A DNA stretch of 64,000 nucleotides from Oxyruncus cristatus (Eukaryota > Chordata > Aves > Passeriformes > Cotingidae), in NCBI GenBank assembly GCA_013399855.1, contig VXAY01002465.1:516685-580684 (forward strand), given 5' to 3'. Position numbers and translations under genes: made by a program. The notes beneath the pieces were generated by a model. The model was not told the origin of the DNA and made no database searches. It saw only the letters and a list, made by a program, of their open reading frames with translations. Below, piece after piece: positions 1-11,547 of this stretch. Position 1 is the first letter of the stretch. Every line of letters starts with the position of its first letter.

Positions 1-3000
1 AGCACCGTGAAACAGCAAGTCAAATCCTTTTCAGAACAAGAGAAAAGGGCTGAATTAATGCCTTCTGCACCTTGGCAGACCTCCTGCCAGCCCAGCCGGC
101 AGCCTGGGTCGCTGTTACAGTTTAAAGGCCAAACAGGACATCTGCAGAGCCCGGCTCCAGCTGCTTGTTATTTCTCTGGCGTGTGCTGGGCTTGCCCGCT
201 GTCCCTGATGGGAGTTCCCATCCGGCATCTCGCCCTCTCTCCACAAAGAGCCCTTCATGGAGCAAGTGTCAAACAGCACCAGCTCCTCGTTCTCACACCA
301 CCTCGAGCAGGGGTGTGCCCCTTTGGCACCTTCACTGCCCTGCAAGGAGAGGTGCTGGAAATGTCGGCTTTCACCAGGAGCCGGGGCTGCTTCCTGGGAC
401 AGGAGCCTCGCACCAGCTTCAGCCTTCAAGGCCCTTCCTCTCCTCCTCGGCTTCTGAGCTTCAGCTTGCACCAGTGCAGAGAGGAGGAGAACCAGGGGTG
501 AAATATTTTGGATGACCCAGGCCCCTCTTCCTGGGGCCCAGCTCCTGGCTCCCAGCCACAAAGCCAGCGTGGAGCAGGGGTGGACGCTTCCTCAAGGAGT
601 CTCCGTGCAGGAAGGCATCCCCTTGTCGTTAGCGCTGCTGGATTTCTCCCCAGACTCCTCTGTGCCCTGTTGGGAGGACTTTGAAGGCAAATGCCCAAGG
701 GTTGAACCCCGTGTGGGTGTAGGGGCAGATCGACCAGTCGTGCCTGTGTTGTTTAACTCAAGCTTCACTTGAGTGTGCAGGAAAGAGAAGTCCTGTACCA
801 GTTGGGCGGGCGAGGAAGGACCGTGCTGTCAGATGCCTTCCTGGGAGGGTCATGTGTCCCACCAGGGCAGGTTTGGGCCTTAGGACTGTATTTATTAGGG
901 GCTGGGTTCACAGGGATTATAATACTCACCGCTGCACATCAGGGAGGGGGGATTAGACTCCAGGAATATGAGTTCCGTCCACCCAAACCCAGAGTTTCTC
1001 TGGGATAAGTGAAGGAGGAAGTGAAAGGAGAAATCCTTGAGTAAGGCAAAACCTGGGCTCCTGCTGTTTGTGCACTGTCCCCTCTTGAGCATTGGCTGCT
1101 CCCCTTGGCTACGGGAGGGCAGATTTGGTGCCTGGTTGGTAAAATCCCATCCTCCCTTTGCACAGCAGCAGGTGAGTGTGTGTGAACAGGCAGGAGTTGG
1201 TCACAGAATTCAGGCAGAAGGAATAAACCCACAGAGCTGAATGAAACCCTCACCAGTCAGGTTTTGTAATGCTGCTCAGACCCAGCTGCTGCTGCAGCAG
1301 GGTGTGCACTAACAGTTATGTTAACAAAAACTCTTCAGGGTCTGTTTTCAGGGGTCCCCAGGCTTGGCCCTGGTTGTGTGGGAGCTCAGCTGCAGAGCAC
1401 AGTCCCTCCAGAGCTGCAGTAACACCACCTGTGGGGAGGGACAGCAGTTTCTCATCACTCCAGTTTTACAAATCCGCTGTTGCCTCGTTTATTTCCTCTT
1501 CTGATTTCACACTGGGTGACAGAAGAAGGACAGGTTTGAAGGCACGTCAGGGCTCTGAACAGCCGTTCCCCAAGGACAGATTATCTCAAGGTGCACGTGC
1601 AGGATGGCTCATGTGTTATCACTTTGCATAGCCAGGGAGGAGGGAACATGGGTTTGCAGAGATTCATTATTCCCAGAGGGGGATGAATAATTTATTTTAG
1701 ATGAATTTGTCTTTGCTTTTTCTAAGGATGAGGCTCTAACTAAATTATGAATAGCTGAAGACGATGTTGAAGTTATCATTGCATGTCTTTCCCAAAGGCT
1801 TCCCCTATTTCATTCTCTGCACTTCATTCTGTAGATAAGAGGAAATAAAAGGAGAAATGAATTTTTAGTTTCAGCCTTCGAAGAATGCTACGGTGCTGGG
1901 TGTTCAGAGTTCCACTTTTAGAGAGAAAATCCATGGTTTTCTACTTTCATTGTAAGGGTTTTGTGCCCCTGGCCCCTGGGTGTTTATCAGATTTGGCAGG
2001 TCTCTGTGTGTGCGTGTTTGCTCTTTGGGTTTTACATCTCTGGGGAATAAAGGCTGATTATTTGTTTTCTGTATAAAATGCCACTTTTTCTGGTTTCGGG
2101 CCAAGGTGTAATTCTGGCTGTATGTCGGGGTGTGACACTAAAATGAATTAAATGGTTACTGATGTTCATTGCTGGGTGTTTTCTGTAACTGCTGCCACAC
2201 AGCAAACCCCAGCGGCCGGGATGGACCTCGCCCAAAGACACCCTTTCTGTCTGCCTTGCTTGCTCCTCTTTTCTGCCTTTTCCACCCTCTGCCATTCCAG
2301 CAGCATCCGCAGGAGCTCCCCATGTGGGCGGTTCAGCACAACTGACCTTGTGCCCCTAAATAATCACAGTCATTGCTGGTGACTGTGGCTGCGGCAGAGA
2401 TGTCTGAGATCTCCTAATTTTTCCCCTGAAATTAATTAATAGGTAGTGCCGTTTTCCACGCGCTGCGTGACGCCGGAGCCGTTCCTTTCGCTTGGAGAAT
2501 TAATGACTCATTTGCTTTTCCCCTGCCGGTCCTGCCCCCTCCGCCCTTGGGCAGGAGCAGCCTGCGCCGGGCGACGGGTGTTTATTTCTTTCACCAGATT
2601 TACAGCCGGGATTTCGAGCATCCCAGTGACGACGTCCAAGCCTCCACGAGCCTTTCCTTGGCTCGGGGCTCGGCCGTCCGTGAGGGCGGTGGCGGCAGGG
2701 CCGTAAAAGCTGATCAGGCCTCGGCAACTTCAGCGATGTGCCGTCAGCGCCCGTCCCTGCGGTCGGACCACTCCCAGGGCTCCCGTCAACCCCAGGGCTC
2801 GGCAGCTCGCTGTGAGCACAACTCCTCTGTGCCACGGGGAGCAGCCTGGCATTTCCCATGGTTTGGAAATAACTTTCCATCGTTGTCAAGTAACACGGGA
2901 TGCTTTTGGTTCGCTTCTCCCACAGCGATGGCCCCCGCGCGGCATTGGGGTGTCTGTGGTTCAGCTGCTGATTGAGCCGAGCACGCCCAGCCCGGTGAAA

Positions 3001-4672
3001 AGTCCTTTATGGAAGGAGGATCTTGATAAGAGGCTCTTATCTGCCCTGTCCCACCTGTGCGTGGGCAGTTAGAAAGTAAGTAATGTGGACAAGCTGGCTG
3101 TGGTGTACAGACAGAGGAAAAGATTTCCAATGCCATCAGGGACGGCAGGGATCGGTACGGAGTGAGAGGCTTGAAAACAGGCTTTCCAAGAGGGCAGAGT
3201 ACACGTCCTGAAAAGCAGAGCCCCTCTACACAGTGACTCAATAGTAGGAGAGTTACGGAGCAGTTAAAATTCTCGTTAAACAATCCCTTTTCATCCAGGC
3301 AGGCGGATTTGCAGATCTGGATGTTGCTGCTGTGGGAGATCCTCGGGTGGGCAGAGCCCCCCCCGGCTGCTCAAACACCTCCATTCACCTGCCAAGTCCA
3401 GAAACGAGAGCCTGGAAGGGCACAAAAAATTGTCCTTTCTGTCAAGCCATGCTGGAGTGGGAGGTTTTTTGCTAGTAAATAAGGAGCAGAAAGATTTCCA
3501 GAAGCCTGTGGGGCTCTGCTCATCCCACAGGCATGGCCAGCTGCAGCCTCATGCAGCTCCCCAGGCTCTGAGAGCCCTCTCATTCCGACCCTGATCCCCA
3601 CGGGAGTGGCTGTGGGGACACCCACAGCCCTTGGAGGTGACTGCTGGAATGTGCCACAAGTTCCCTCCCTTCTTAATTGCACTTAGTGGGTTGTTGGCAG
3701 TGCAGGTTTTCACCCAGGAGCTGCACAGCAGCTCTGAAATTATGATTGTGTTCATCTGGAAACTGCTCCAGTGCCTTCTGAGGCGTCTAATTTCATAAAG
3801 GGCTTTTATGGGAGATTTTGGAGCCAGGAGTGGTCAGCTTTCCCATTGTTTGCAGAGACCAGCATCTCTTTTTTTGGGGGATACATTTAAATCAAAAGGA
3901 AGAAAACACCTGTCCAGCACATTTTCTCAGACTCAAAAAATCTCAGTCAAAATTTTTAATGTTCTTTTTCTTTCCATCTGCATTTTTCAGCGAAGACAAA
4001 CAGCCTCATAGTATTTCTTCAAAGGAATGTAAATTCCTTGAGGAAGTCTCCGGAGTTCCCAGCACCGCATAGCTGCAAACCACAGACGCCTACGGCTGAA
4101 AGTTCTGCTCTGCTTTTAATTTCGGGGCAGGGAAGGAATTTTTTTCTGAGGTTTGGGTTCACTTGTGCTGGGCCCGTCAGGCCAGACTGCTGGTTCCTGC
4201 ACAGGGGAGTGTTGACTTTGGCCGGCTGCAGACAGTTCTTTCCCTCCACAAGAGTATTCCCCCACCGAATCTGATGACACGGCGCAATTATTTCATTAGG
4301 ATTTTCCAAAAAAGGTTCCCTTGGTCTCCTCTAGTGCTAGAAAGACCTTTTCCTTCTGTTCTCTTATTTCAGCTTCGGCAGCTTTGCCTGAAAAATGCAA
4401 TTAGGGAAGGCAGTGCTGCTGCCTGAGTCTGAATCCTTGGGAGGGGGGAGTGAGAAAGAGCAGCCTGAAGGGAAAACTTTGGGGGCTTAACCAGACTGCC
4501 AAAATTCCCTGCAGACCCCTGCTATTGGGGAAAGCACCACTGGAGGTGGGGACAGCCCAGCAGGATCTGGCAGCTCTTTCAGTGCTCCCCAAAATCCCTG
4601 CTGGCACAGGAAAGGGCAAGGTGTTGGGACGGTGCTCCATGGGTTGGACCAGGGATGCGTCGGGGCTTGTTT
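1..4672. other. Gene-free DNA upstream of RFLNB
   Basis: I see no exon with recognisable protein similarity here. Open frames are short, overlap on both strands and lack splice-site support. Base composition is mixed. AT-rich stretches near 1660-1870 look like non-coding regulatory DNA; they include a 7-bp inverted repeat ATTATTC/GAATAAT at 1666-1672 and 1685-1691. A more CpG-rich stretch lies at about 2450-2760. In mammals the gene before RFLNB is VPS53, but none of its coding sequence was recognised. Confidence 0.6.
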
Positions 4673-4855
4673 CACGGAATCACAGAATCGAGTAGGTTGG
4701 AATAAAACCTCTTGAGATCACCGAGGCAAACCTCTGACTGACCACCACCTTGTTACTGGCACTGAGTGCCACGTCCGGTGCTCCCCTGAGCACCTCATGG
4801 GACGGTGGCTCCCCCGCCTCCCTGGGCAGCCCGTTCCCGATGCCTAATTCCACAC
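4673..4855 (-). mobile_element. CR1 LINE 3'-end fragment, antisense
   Basis: Read on the + strand, this stretch starts with a degenerate copy of the CR1 terminal octamer tail (GGAATCACAGAATC). It continues with the hallmark order of an antisense avian CR1 3' region: AGGTTGGAATAAAACCTC, GAGATCACCGAG, CACCACCTTGTTACTGGCAC, GAGTGCCACGTCC, then CCTCCCTGGGCAGCCCGTTC. It is 5'-truncated, as most CR1 copies are, and has diverged by several substitutions and small indels, so it is an old dead copy. The family assignment rests on remembered consensus features, not on a database match. Confidence 0.85.
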
Positions 4856-4860
4856 GGCTG

Positions 4861-5014
4861 GGGATGGAGCGACGGGGCAGGGACGCAGGGCGGGGGACGG
4901 GGATGGAGTCACCTGGAGGGCAGGGACACTGGGAAGACAGGGGAGCACGGGGAGAACGGGGGCCCCGGAAAGATCGGGAGGACGGGGGGGGGGTCACCGG
5001 GAAGACGGGGAGAA
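4861..5014. repeat. G-rich imperfect tandem repeat abutting gap
   Basis: The + strand is strongly purine-rich, with many GGG and GGGG runs. Between 4931 and 4957 three 9-bp units follow one another (GGGAAGACA, GGGGAGCAC, GGGGAGAAC), and looser copies continue to the gap edge, including GGGAAGACGGGGAGAA at 4999-5014. The G-run density gives strong G-quadruplex potential, a likely reason why assembly failed next to it. Open frames through it are low-complexity and run into unknown bases. Confidence 0.7.
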
Positions 5015-5968
5015 NNNNNNNNNNNNNNNNNNNNNNNNNNNNNNNNNNNNNNNNNNNNNNNNNNNNNNNNNNNNNNNNNNNNNNNNNNNNNNNNNNNNNN
5101 NNNNNNNNNNNNNNNNNNNNNNNNNNNNNNNNNNNNNNNNNNNNNNNNNNNNNNNNNNNNNNNNNNNNNNNNNNNNNNNNNNNNNNNNNNNNNNNNNNNN
5201 NNNNNNNNNNNNNNNNNNNNNNNNNNNNNNNNNNNNNNNNNNNNNNNNNNNNNNNNNNNNNNNNNNNNNNNNNNNNNNNNNNNNNNNNNNNNNNNNNNNN
5301 NNNNNNNNNNNNNNNNNNNNNNNNNNNNNNNNNNNNNNNNNNNNNNNNNNNNNNNNNNNNNNNNNNNNNNNNNNNNNNNNNNNNNNNNNNNNNNNNNNNN
5401 NNNNNNNNNNNNNNNNNNNNNNNNNNNNNNNNNNNNNNNNNNNNNNNNNNNNNNNNNNNNNNNNNNNNNNNNNNNNNNNNNNNNNNNNNNNNNNNNNNNN
5501 NNNNNNNNNNNNNNNNNNNNNNNNNNNNNNNNNNNNNNNNNNNNNNNNNNNNNNNNNNNNNNNNNNNNNNNNNNNNNNNNNNNNNNNNNNNNNNNNNNNN
5601 NNNNNNNNNNNNNNNNNNNNNNNNNNNNNNNNNNNNNNNNNNNNNNNNNNNNNNNNNNNNNNNNNNNNNNNNNNNNNNNNNNNNNNNNNNNNNNNNNNNN
5701 NNNNNNNNNNNNNNNNNNNNNNNNNNNNNNNNNNNNNNNNNNNNNNNNNNNNNNNNNNNNNNNNNNNNNNNNNNNNNNNNNNNNNNNNNNNNNNNNNNNN
5801 NNNNNNNNNNNNNNNNNNNNNNNNNNNNNNNNNNNNNNNNNNNNNNNNNNNNNNNNNNNNNNNNNNNNNNNNNNNNNNNNNNNNNNNNNNNNNNNNNNNN
5901 NNNNNNNNNNNNNNNNNNNNNNNNNNNNNNNNNNNNNNNNNNNNNNNNNNNNNNNNNNNNNNNNNNNN
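5015..5968. other. Assembly gap (954 unknown bases)
   Basis: This is a run of N flanked by G-rich repeat on the left and GC-rich, CpG-containing sequence on the right (GCCGCGCTCCGCGCCCCGCA). Refilin B has two coding exons in mammals, and the first, N-terminal exon is not found anywhere upstream of the exon at 8718. The gap is therefore the likely site of the RFLNB CpG-island promoter, 5' UTR and coding exon 1. That placement is inference. Confidence 0.9.
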
Positions 5969-8717
5969 GCCGCGCTCCGCGCCCCGCAGCATCCCGTGGG
6001 AAAAGGAGGGTGGAAGCCGGCGGGGGTTACCGGCGGGGCGGCGTGGGAATGGGTTGGGAGTAACCGTCCCTGGTTTCCCTCCTTTTTACCGACCTCTCCG
6101 GCCGCTTTCGTATCCCTTAAGGGACCTGCACCGGGAGGGATCCCGGCGGGAAGCGGGGTCGGGTCAGGGATCCTTTTTACAATGCCTCCAGCTCTGGGGT
6201 CGGTAATTGGTGCAAGGGAGTCCCTGTCCCTCCTGCCCCAGGTCGGGGTTGGGACAGGATTGCAATGTGTCTTTGAAAATCCCTGCGGAAAGTGAGCTCC
6301 TGTTATTCCACAGGGAGCCGGTGTAGGAAGTTTGTGTATAAACTTTGGTTTCAGTTAATAGTATCATAGGGATGGGCTGGGTTTCTACCAAATGGTTTTT
6401 GGATGTGAATGCTGAGCTGTTGCTACAAGTACTTTGGAAACTGCAGATTTAGAGGGAAAATCCCTTTTCTACAGGGGTGCTGCTGTGAAATTGGAAAAGG
6501 CCATAGAAGGGTTGTGTGTTGAACCAGAGAGATGCTCACAGCCCCCTTGCCCCTCATTAGCAAACATATCTGCAGAAGTGGCTTCAAAAACACAAGCCCT
6601 TGGGTTCTTTCCCTTTGGGGCCACTTTGGGCTGTGGGACGTTGCCGGGCCGGTGTCAGCTCATGGCTCTGGATGTCCAGGAGAGGAGCACAGGGGGAAGT
6701 CCATGAATCACCACTCAGCGGGAACGAGTTAATCCTTCCCAACATGCTGTGTGTGAATTAGATTGGATTTAATGCCTTCAAACAGGAGGCAGGGCGTCGC
6801 TGTGAAAGGAGGAGGTTGCCGATGGCGGGATGCCCTGCCATGGTTTCCTGCTGCGGGCTGTCCGTGGGTGTATCGGATGAATCCGGCAAGGAGGGAGCTC
6901 TCGTACACCCATGTAATGTTAGCTATAAACTGAGCGTGGGCTCATGCAGGGAACAGACAACAGTTCATGCTGCAGAAGCTACGCTGCGCTGAGGGGTTGT
7001 ATTCCTCTCTTGTCTCCCAGAGTGGCTCCTCTGAATTAAGCTCCCAGAGTTAGGACCTTGCCTTCAAATATTCCCCTTGCCATCTCTTGGATGCTATAGA
7101 CCAGTGTGGACTCAGGCCTGTGGGATGCACCTGTAGGCATGGCTTGGACTAGCAGATCCTCCTGCACATAAACGTGAACCTCAACAGCTCCGTACCAAGG
7201 GATAAATAAATGTCTTTTATTGAGAATATACTGAATTGTAACGTAAAACTTTTGCAATTTTTGCAGAATTCCGTGTTCTCGCCCAGCCCTGTTCTCTCCA
7301 GCTGCCCTCCAAGATTGTGTCCTTTATCCTTTGGAGAAGGAGTTGAGTTTGACCCTTTACCACCAAAGGAAATAAGGTAAATACTGTGTTACAGTCATCT
7401 CGTTTTGAAGGAGTTAGAGGAGATAGCATGTAAAGGAGCAGTTAGGCCTTATCAGTGCCTGTGAGTCAAGTTAATTTATTTGCAGAGCTATTGTTCACCG
7501 CAGCTGTACATTCCTGGACCTGGACATTTGTACAGGCTGAAGGAGTGTTCAGCCTCTTTTAATCCCACCCAAATGGTTGGGTTTGTGTTTTGTTTTGTTT
7601 TGTTTTGTTTTTTTCCAGGAAGACTTTGTTGTGTTTTACTTTCCTGCTTTGACTTCCTTGCACTGCTCCATAATGTTGCCTTTCAACTGATTAACCAGAA
7701 GGTAATCATGAGGGAAGAGCTTCAAAGTTCTTTCTAGGACTGTTTTATTAGAGGAAGGGAATTTTGCTCTTGTAACCTCATGGTTTGATAATGAGCACTT
7801 TCTATCTTAACAGCTGCGGCTGGCTGTGTGAAATAAAAAGAGAGGTAATATTCAGAGGAGTGCATAATTATTTTTTTTAATGCACTGCATTGCTTCACAG
7901 CCTGTGAATTATTCCTTTGAACATCATGATTTGCAGTAATGAGAAATGAAGGCTGCCAGTTGATGACTGTGCGAGCAGAGGAAGGCTGATAAAATCAAAC
8001 AGAAGCCTAATGCAGGGGAGGGTAGGAAGAATTATGTCCTGGTGTGGGGAAGGAGCCTGTGCCATGGCTGGAACTGGAGGCAGTTAGCACTGTGAAAAAG
8101 CCAACATGGAGTTGTCACAGTGTGAAGGAGTTGAAAATGTCCTGTTGCAGTCCAGGCACAGAGGATTTTCTCACCAGCAGAGGCTGGTGTGCAAAGTGAA
8201 GTATTTTCCTGTCAGCTGAATTTTCACAGGTTTGTCTTCAGAGAGTGCCCCGTGCTGGGAGTGATAGCAGAGAACTCCCACGTGACTCCTGGCAGAGCAA
8301 AACTGAGAAGATAACATGTGCTTCCGTGGACTTGGCACTCCGAGGAGTCGGGATGTTTGTGTGCAAAGCCTAAATGTGGATCTAGGCCCCTGGGTTTAGG
8401 AATCTGAAGGAGGTTTGTAGGTTCACAGGGCTCAGGGTTAAAGTGATGCACACAAGGATTGCGAAGGCGTTTGTTAGCGCTGGCAGCTGGGCGGAACAGT
8501 GACAGTTCTGGGTGTGCTGCTAACGTAGGGCTCTTTCTTCATCCCATAAACGTGTGAGTAAGACACCAGCAGGCGTTTTCTTGCGTGGCGCGGCTGTTTT
8601 TGTGTGGAGGCGGCAGGTTCAGGGCTGAGGAGCCACCCTGGCGCCGCGTTCCAGAGAAAAAACCCACATCCCGCCGCCGCGGAGCCGAGCTCACACGCGT
8701 GCCTCTCCGTGTTCCAG
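5969..8717 (+). other. RFLNB: Probable RFLNB intron 1 (3' part)
   Basis: This stretch is non-coding. It starts GC-rich beside the gap and becomes AT-rich. A polypyrimidine-poor but usable acceptor (CTCTCCGTGTTCCAG) ends it at 8717. Inside is a (GTTTT)4 microsatellite at 7587-7614. An AT-rich stretch at about 7780-7990, containing GTGCATAATTATTTTTTTTA, has the look of conserved regulatory DNA but no coding potential. No other exon was recognised. Confidence 0.6.
7587..7614. repeat. (GTTTT)n microsatellite
   Basis: Four perfect GTTTT units run from 7587 to 7606, followed by G and seven T. It lies in the probable RFLNB intron. Confidence 0.9.
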
Positions 8718-9048
8718 GTACACGTCCTCCGTGAGATACGACTCGGAGAAGCACTTCATCGACGACGTCTACATGCCCGTGGGCTTGAGCGTGTCCTCCT
8801 GCAGCCAGACGGTGATCTGCGTCCCCAACTGCACGTGGCGCAGCTACAAGTCGGAGGTGCACTTCGAGCCCCGCAACAAGCCCCGGCGCTTCACCAGCAC
8901 CACCATCATCTACCCGAAGCACGCCAAGACTGTGTACACCACCACGCTGGATTACAACTGCCGCAAGACCACGCGGCGCTTCCTGTCCAGCGTAGAGCTG
9001 GAAACCTCGGAGTACCTCGGGAACGACTGTGTCCTGGATGGTTGCTGA
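8718..9048 (+). CDS. RFLNB: RFLNB last coding exon (refilin B C-terminal part)
   Basis: This exon encodes the C-terminal 109 residues of refilin B, a small filamin-binding protein that stabilises perinuclear actin bundles and acts in nuclear shape and chondrocyte maturation. It follows a TTCCAG acceptor. Its first base completes a split codon, so it is entered in phase 2 and reads YTSSVRYDSEKHFIDD onward to the stop TGA at 9046-9048. Family landmarks are the start YTSSVRYDSE, the SCSQTV and PNCTWR segments, the STTIIYPKHAK block, and TTLDYNCRKT followed by RRFLSSVELE. The YNCRK and SSVELE segments favour refilin B over refilin A, whose C-terminus differs. The last residues (YLGNDCVLDGC) are the most diverged part. 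The N-terminal exon is missing, probably in the gap at 5015-5968, so the gene is incomplete here. RPH3AL downstream on the same strand supports the assignment by synteny. Confidence 0.95.
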
Positions 9049-11478
9049 CTGCCGGCCTCCCCTCTTGCTCTGATCCATCCCGGCCCCACCTCACGTACTG
9101 TGCTAACTCCACTAAGCTAAAGCGGGTACAGACCCTCCTTTCCCAGCTCTTAATTCCTGCTTTTGAGCGTCGGTTTTCTTGTGGGAACATAACTTGGTAA
9201 GGGACTTGTTTCTTCGCCTCCGGTGCCGTGAGTTCCCTCCCCTTCCCCGCAGTGCAGTAATCAGGTGAAAATAACGGGAAGCGTTTTCCCGGAGGAAAAG
9301 CTGACAGGTAAGAAGGAACGTGGAATAGTGCCTGGCAGGTGGAGGTCCATTTGATGCTTTGGGGTGATGTGCAAAAATAAGGGCAGTTCACTCTCTTGCA
9401 GAGGGCCTACCTGGTCATTCGGTTGCAGATAGCCGGAGCTGTCAGTCACTTCAGTTTAGATCGCGAGAGTGCTCTCTCTGAAAGGACCGTCTCCTGGGAA
9501 TTCCTGGAAACAGCTAACAGAAAAATCCAGAATTCTGAATTTGACAGGTGCAAAAGTGCAATCACGTGGCATCCGTGTCTTGGTTGAAGGCGTAAATTGG
9601 AAAGAAGAGGAATTCCAAGTAGTGCAGGAGATAGAGTGCTTTTGCAGCTCCGGGCAAATCCGGGTAATTCCAGTTCTTTGGATGAACAGCGCGATGTGTC
9701 CTCTTGTTCTTACGAGACTTCGGCAGCGCAGTTTGTCCGTGCAACACACATTTGCGTGAGTGTGGTAGGACTTTGTACCAAAGATTAAAATTACCCAGGC
9801 CAAAAATCATCCCCGTGCTGTTGGGAAGTCGGGTCTCGCCAGTGCGGAGGTGGAAAAACCGCAAGTGCCTTGTTTTTACTGACACTGGACTTGTGTGCTC
9901 TGAGGGGAGCTGTAACCAGGCAAGTTTCAGATAACCTTTACACAGGGACCTAGAACGGCAAAGGAGGTGCTGGGATGGGGTGTGAGAGGCTGTCGGGGTG
10001 GGGGTTGTGAGGAGGTCGAAGGTAGCAAAGGACAGGCAGAGTTTTAGTGTGCAGCGAAATCCAGGGCTGTAGCTCTGCTTCCCCGCTGAGCTTCTTGTTG
10101 CAAAGGTCTGTGCCCTCGCTGGACTTTGCTATCCGGGATGTCACTGGAGTGGGGTGGCCTGTCCGTAGGTGCCGAAGAACTCCTCCAAGTCCCAAGTGCA
10201 TGCTGAGTTTTGGGACCAAAGGGAAATAGCTTCAGACACCATGAAAGTCTGTCTGGATGTTGTGTACGTTAGTTTGTCGTGTGCTTCGATGGAAATAAGA
10301 CGGAGGGGTTTCCTTCTTTTCCCCGATTTTTTTCCCCTGTGTCGACGGAGCGCAGTGTAGTGTGGAGAGCATCTGCTTTGGGGAGCACGGGTTACATGGG
10401 GTGTTAACACCTGGTATAGACTTGTCTTATCTGGGCACAGCTTTTCCACGTGTTCCAAAACTCCTCTGAGGTGTGGGTCGCTGTGTGGTGTAACACCAGT
10501 CCTGGAGCTGCTCTTAAGGAGGACTTGGGTCGTGCACGGCCCCAGGGGTGAGTTTTGTCAGCGGCGAGTTCAGCCTCGGGAGCCTGTTCTTGAGCTGTGC
10601 TTAACGCGTGTCTGGGCAGGTGCGATGAGCGGTGCGGAGGTGCAGTCCAGGGAACAGAAACGACTTGGGAGATGAAGAATGCAGCAGGAAGGAAGCCTTC
10701 AGTTTGCATAGCTTGGGTTTTTTTTGTTGTTGTTGTTTTTGTCGTGGTTTTTTACTTATTTATCAGCTCGGAACAGAACACCCTTAACCTTTGGTACTTG
10801 CCTCTGAGGTCCCAAACCGGCTCCAGGAGGACAGAGGGCACAGCCAGGTAGGCATCGCTCCGGAGTTCAGAGCAGCACGGTGTTGCCATTAAACACGTTG
10901 GTTTCAGACTACAATATTGAGGAGGTGTGTCTTAAATTCATGTTGCAATTCCCCCCTAAATGTTGCCCCGAGATGTTCTTGTGGTGTAACGGAAGGCACG
11001 ACTCACCCCGGAGCGTGTGGGGTTTCCAGCGGACAGAATCCCCTGTGGGAAAGCTGTTGCACCGTTGCTTTGCTGTTTCTTGTACCTTGCTCCTTAAACA
11101 TCTGGTTGGACACAGGACGCTGGAAGGACGTGGACCCTGAATTGCTCTGACAATGCTCTTCCAGTGCATTCATTTGCAGGAGGTCTAAGAGGAGGTTGTT
11201 TTAAGTTGTAATCATTAGTTGTCCCCAGTTAGAAACAAAATGACCCTTAGGCTGCAAAGCACCTGATTTTTTTATAAAGCAAGCAAACTTAAATATGTAC
11301 CTCTTAAACGTATTTTAATTGGTAGAGATACCTTTTAAATTATTTATGTTCCAACATTTGCAAAGCTCTGATTAGCTCTGTGCAAGTGTTCTGATGTCTG
11401 TGATGTTTCCCACCCCCTCCTTCTGATTTTTAATTTGTCTTTTACTTCATTGGTAATAAATGATCTGAAAACCATCCT
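9049..11478 (+). other. RFLNB: RFLNB 3' UTR
   Basis: After the stop there is about 2.4 kb without coding similarity, turning AT-rich towards its end and reaching an AATAAA at 11455-11460. A 3' UTR of over 2 kb is usual for mammalian RFLNB. The first part is GC-mixed. A T-rich, TTG-repeated stretch lies at about 10717-10755. The last 250 bases are AT-rich with TATTTTAATT- and TTATTTATG-like elements typical of unstable messages. The exact cleavage point is not determined. Confidence 0.6.
11455..11460 (+). terminator. RFLNB: Candidate RFLNB polyadenylation signal
   Basis: This is a canonical AATAAA (context TGGTAATAAATGATC) with a T/G-rich stretch 20-40 bases downstream (GGGGAAGTCTCTTTGTTTTT). 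A second AATAAA at 11542-11547 could be an alternative site. Confidence 0.55.
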
Positions 11479-11541
11479 GTGGGGAAGTCTCTTTGTTTTT
11501 CATTCAAAGCTTTTCAGTGTTTACTGTGGTAGTTACTTGGA

Positions 11542-11547
11542 AATAAA
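11542..11547 (+). terminator. RFLNB: Alternative RFLNB polyadenylation signal
   Basis: This is a second AATAAA (context GGAAATAAATACATAA), 87 bases after the first. An eleven-base A run at 11656-11666 lies about 110 bases further on. Confidence 0.4.

Noticed and set aside
1..4672. VPS53 3' exons
   Set aside because: They are plausible by synteny, but no frame resembles VPS53 and no spliced exon pattern was found.
4750..6295. Long open frames across 5015-5968
   Set aside because: Most of their length is unknown bases, and the rest is a CR1 fragment and G-rich repeat.
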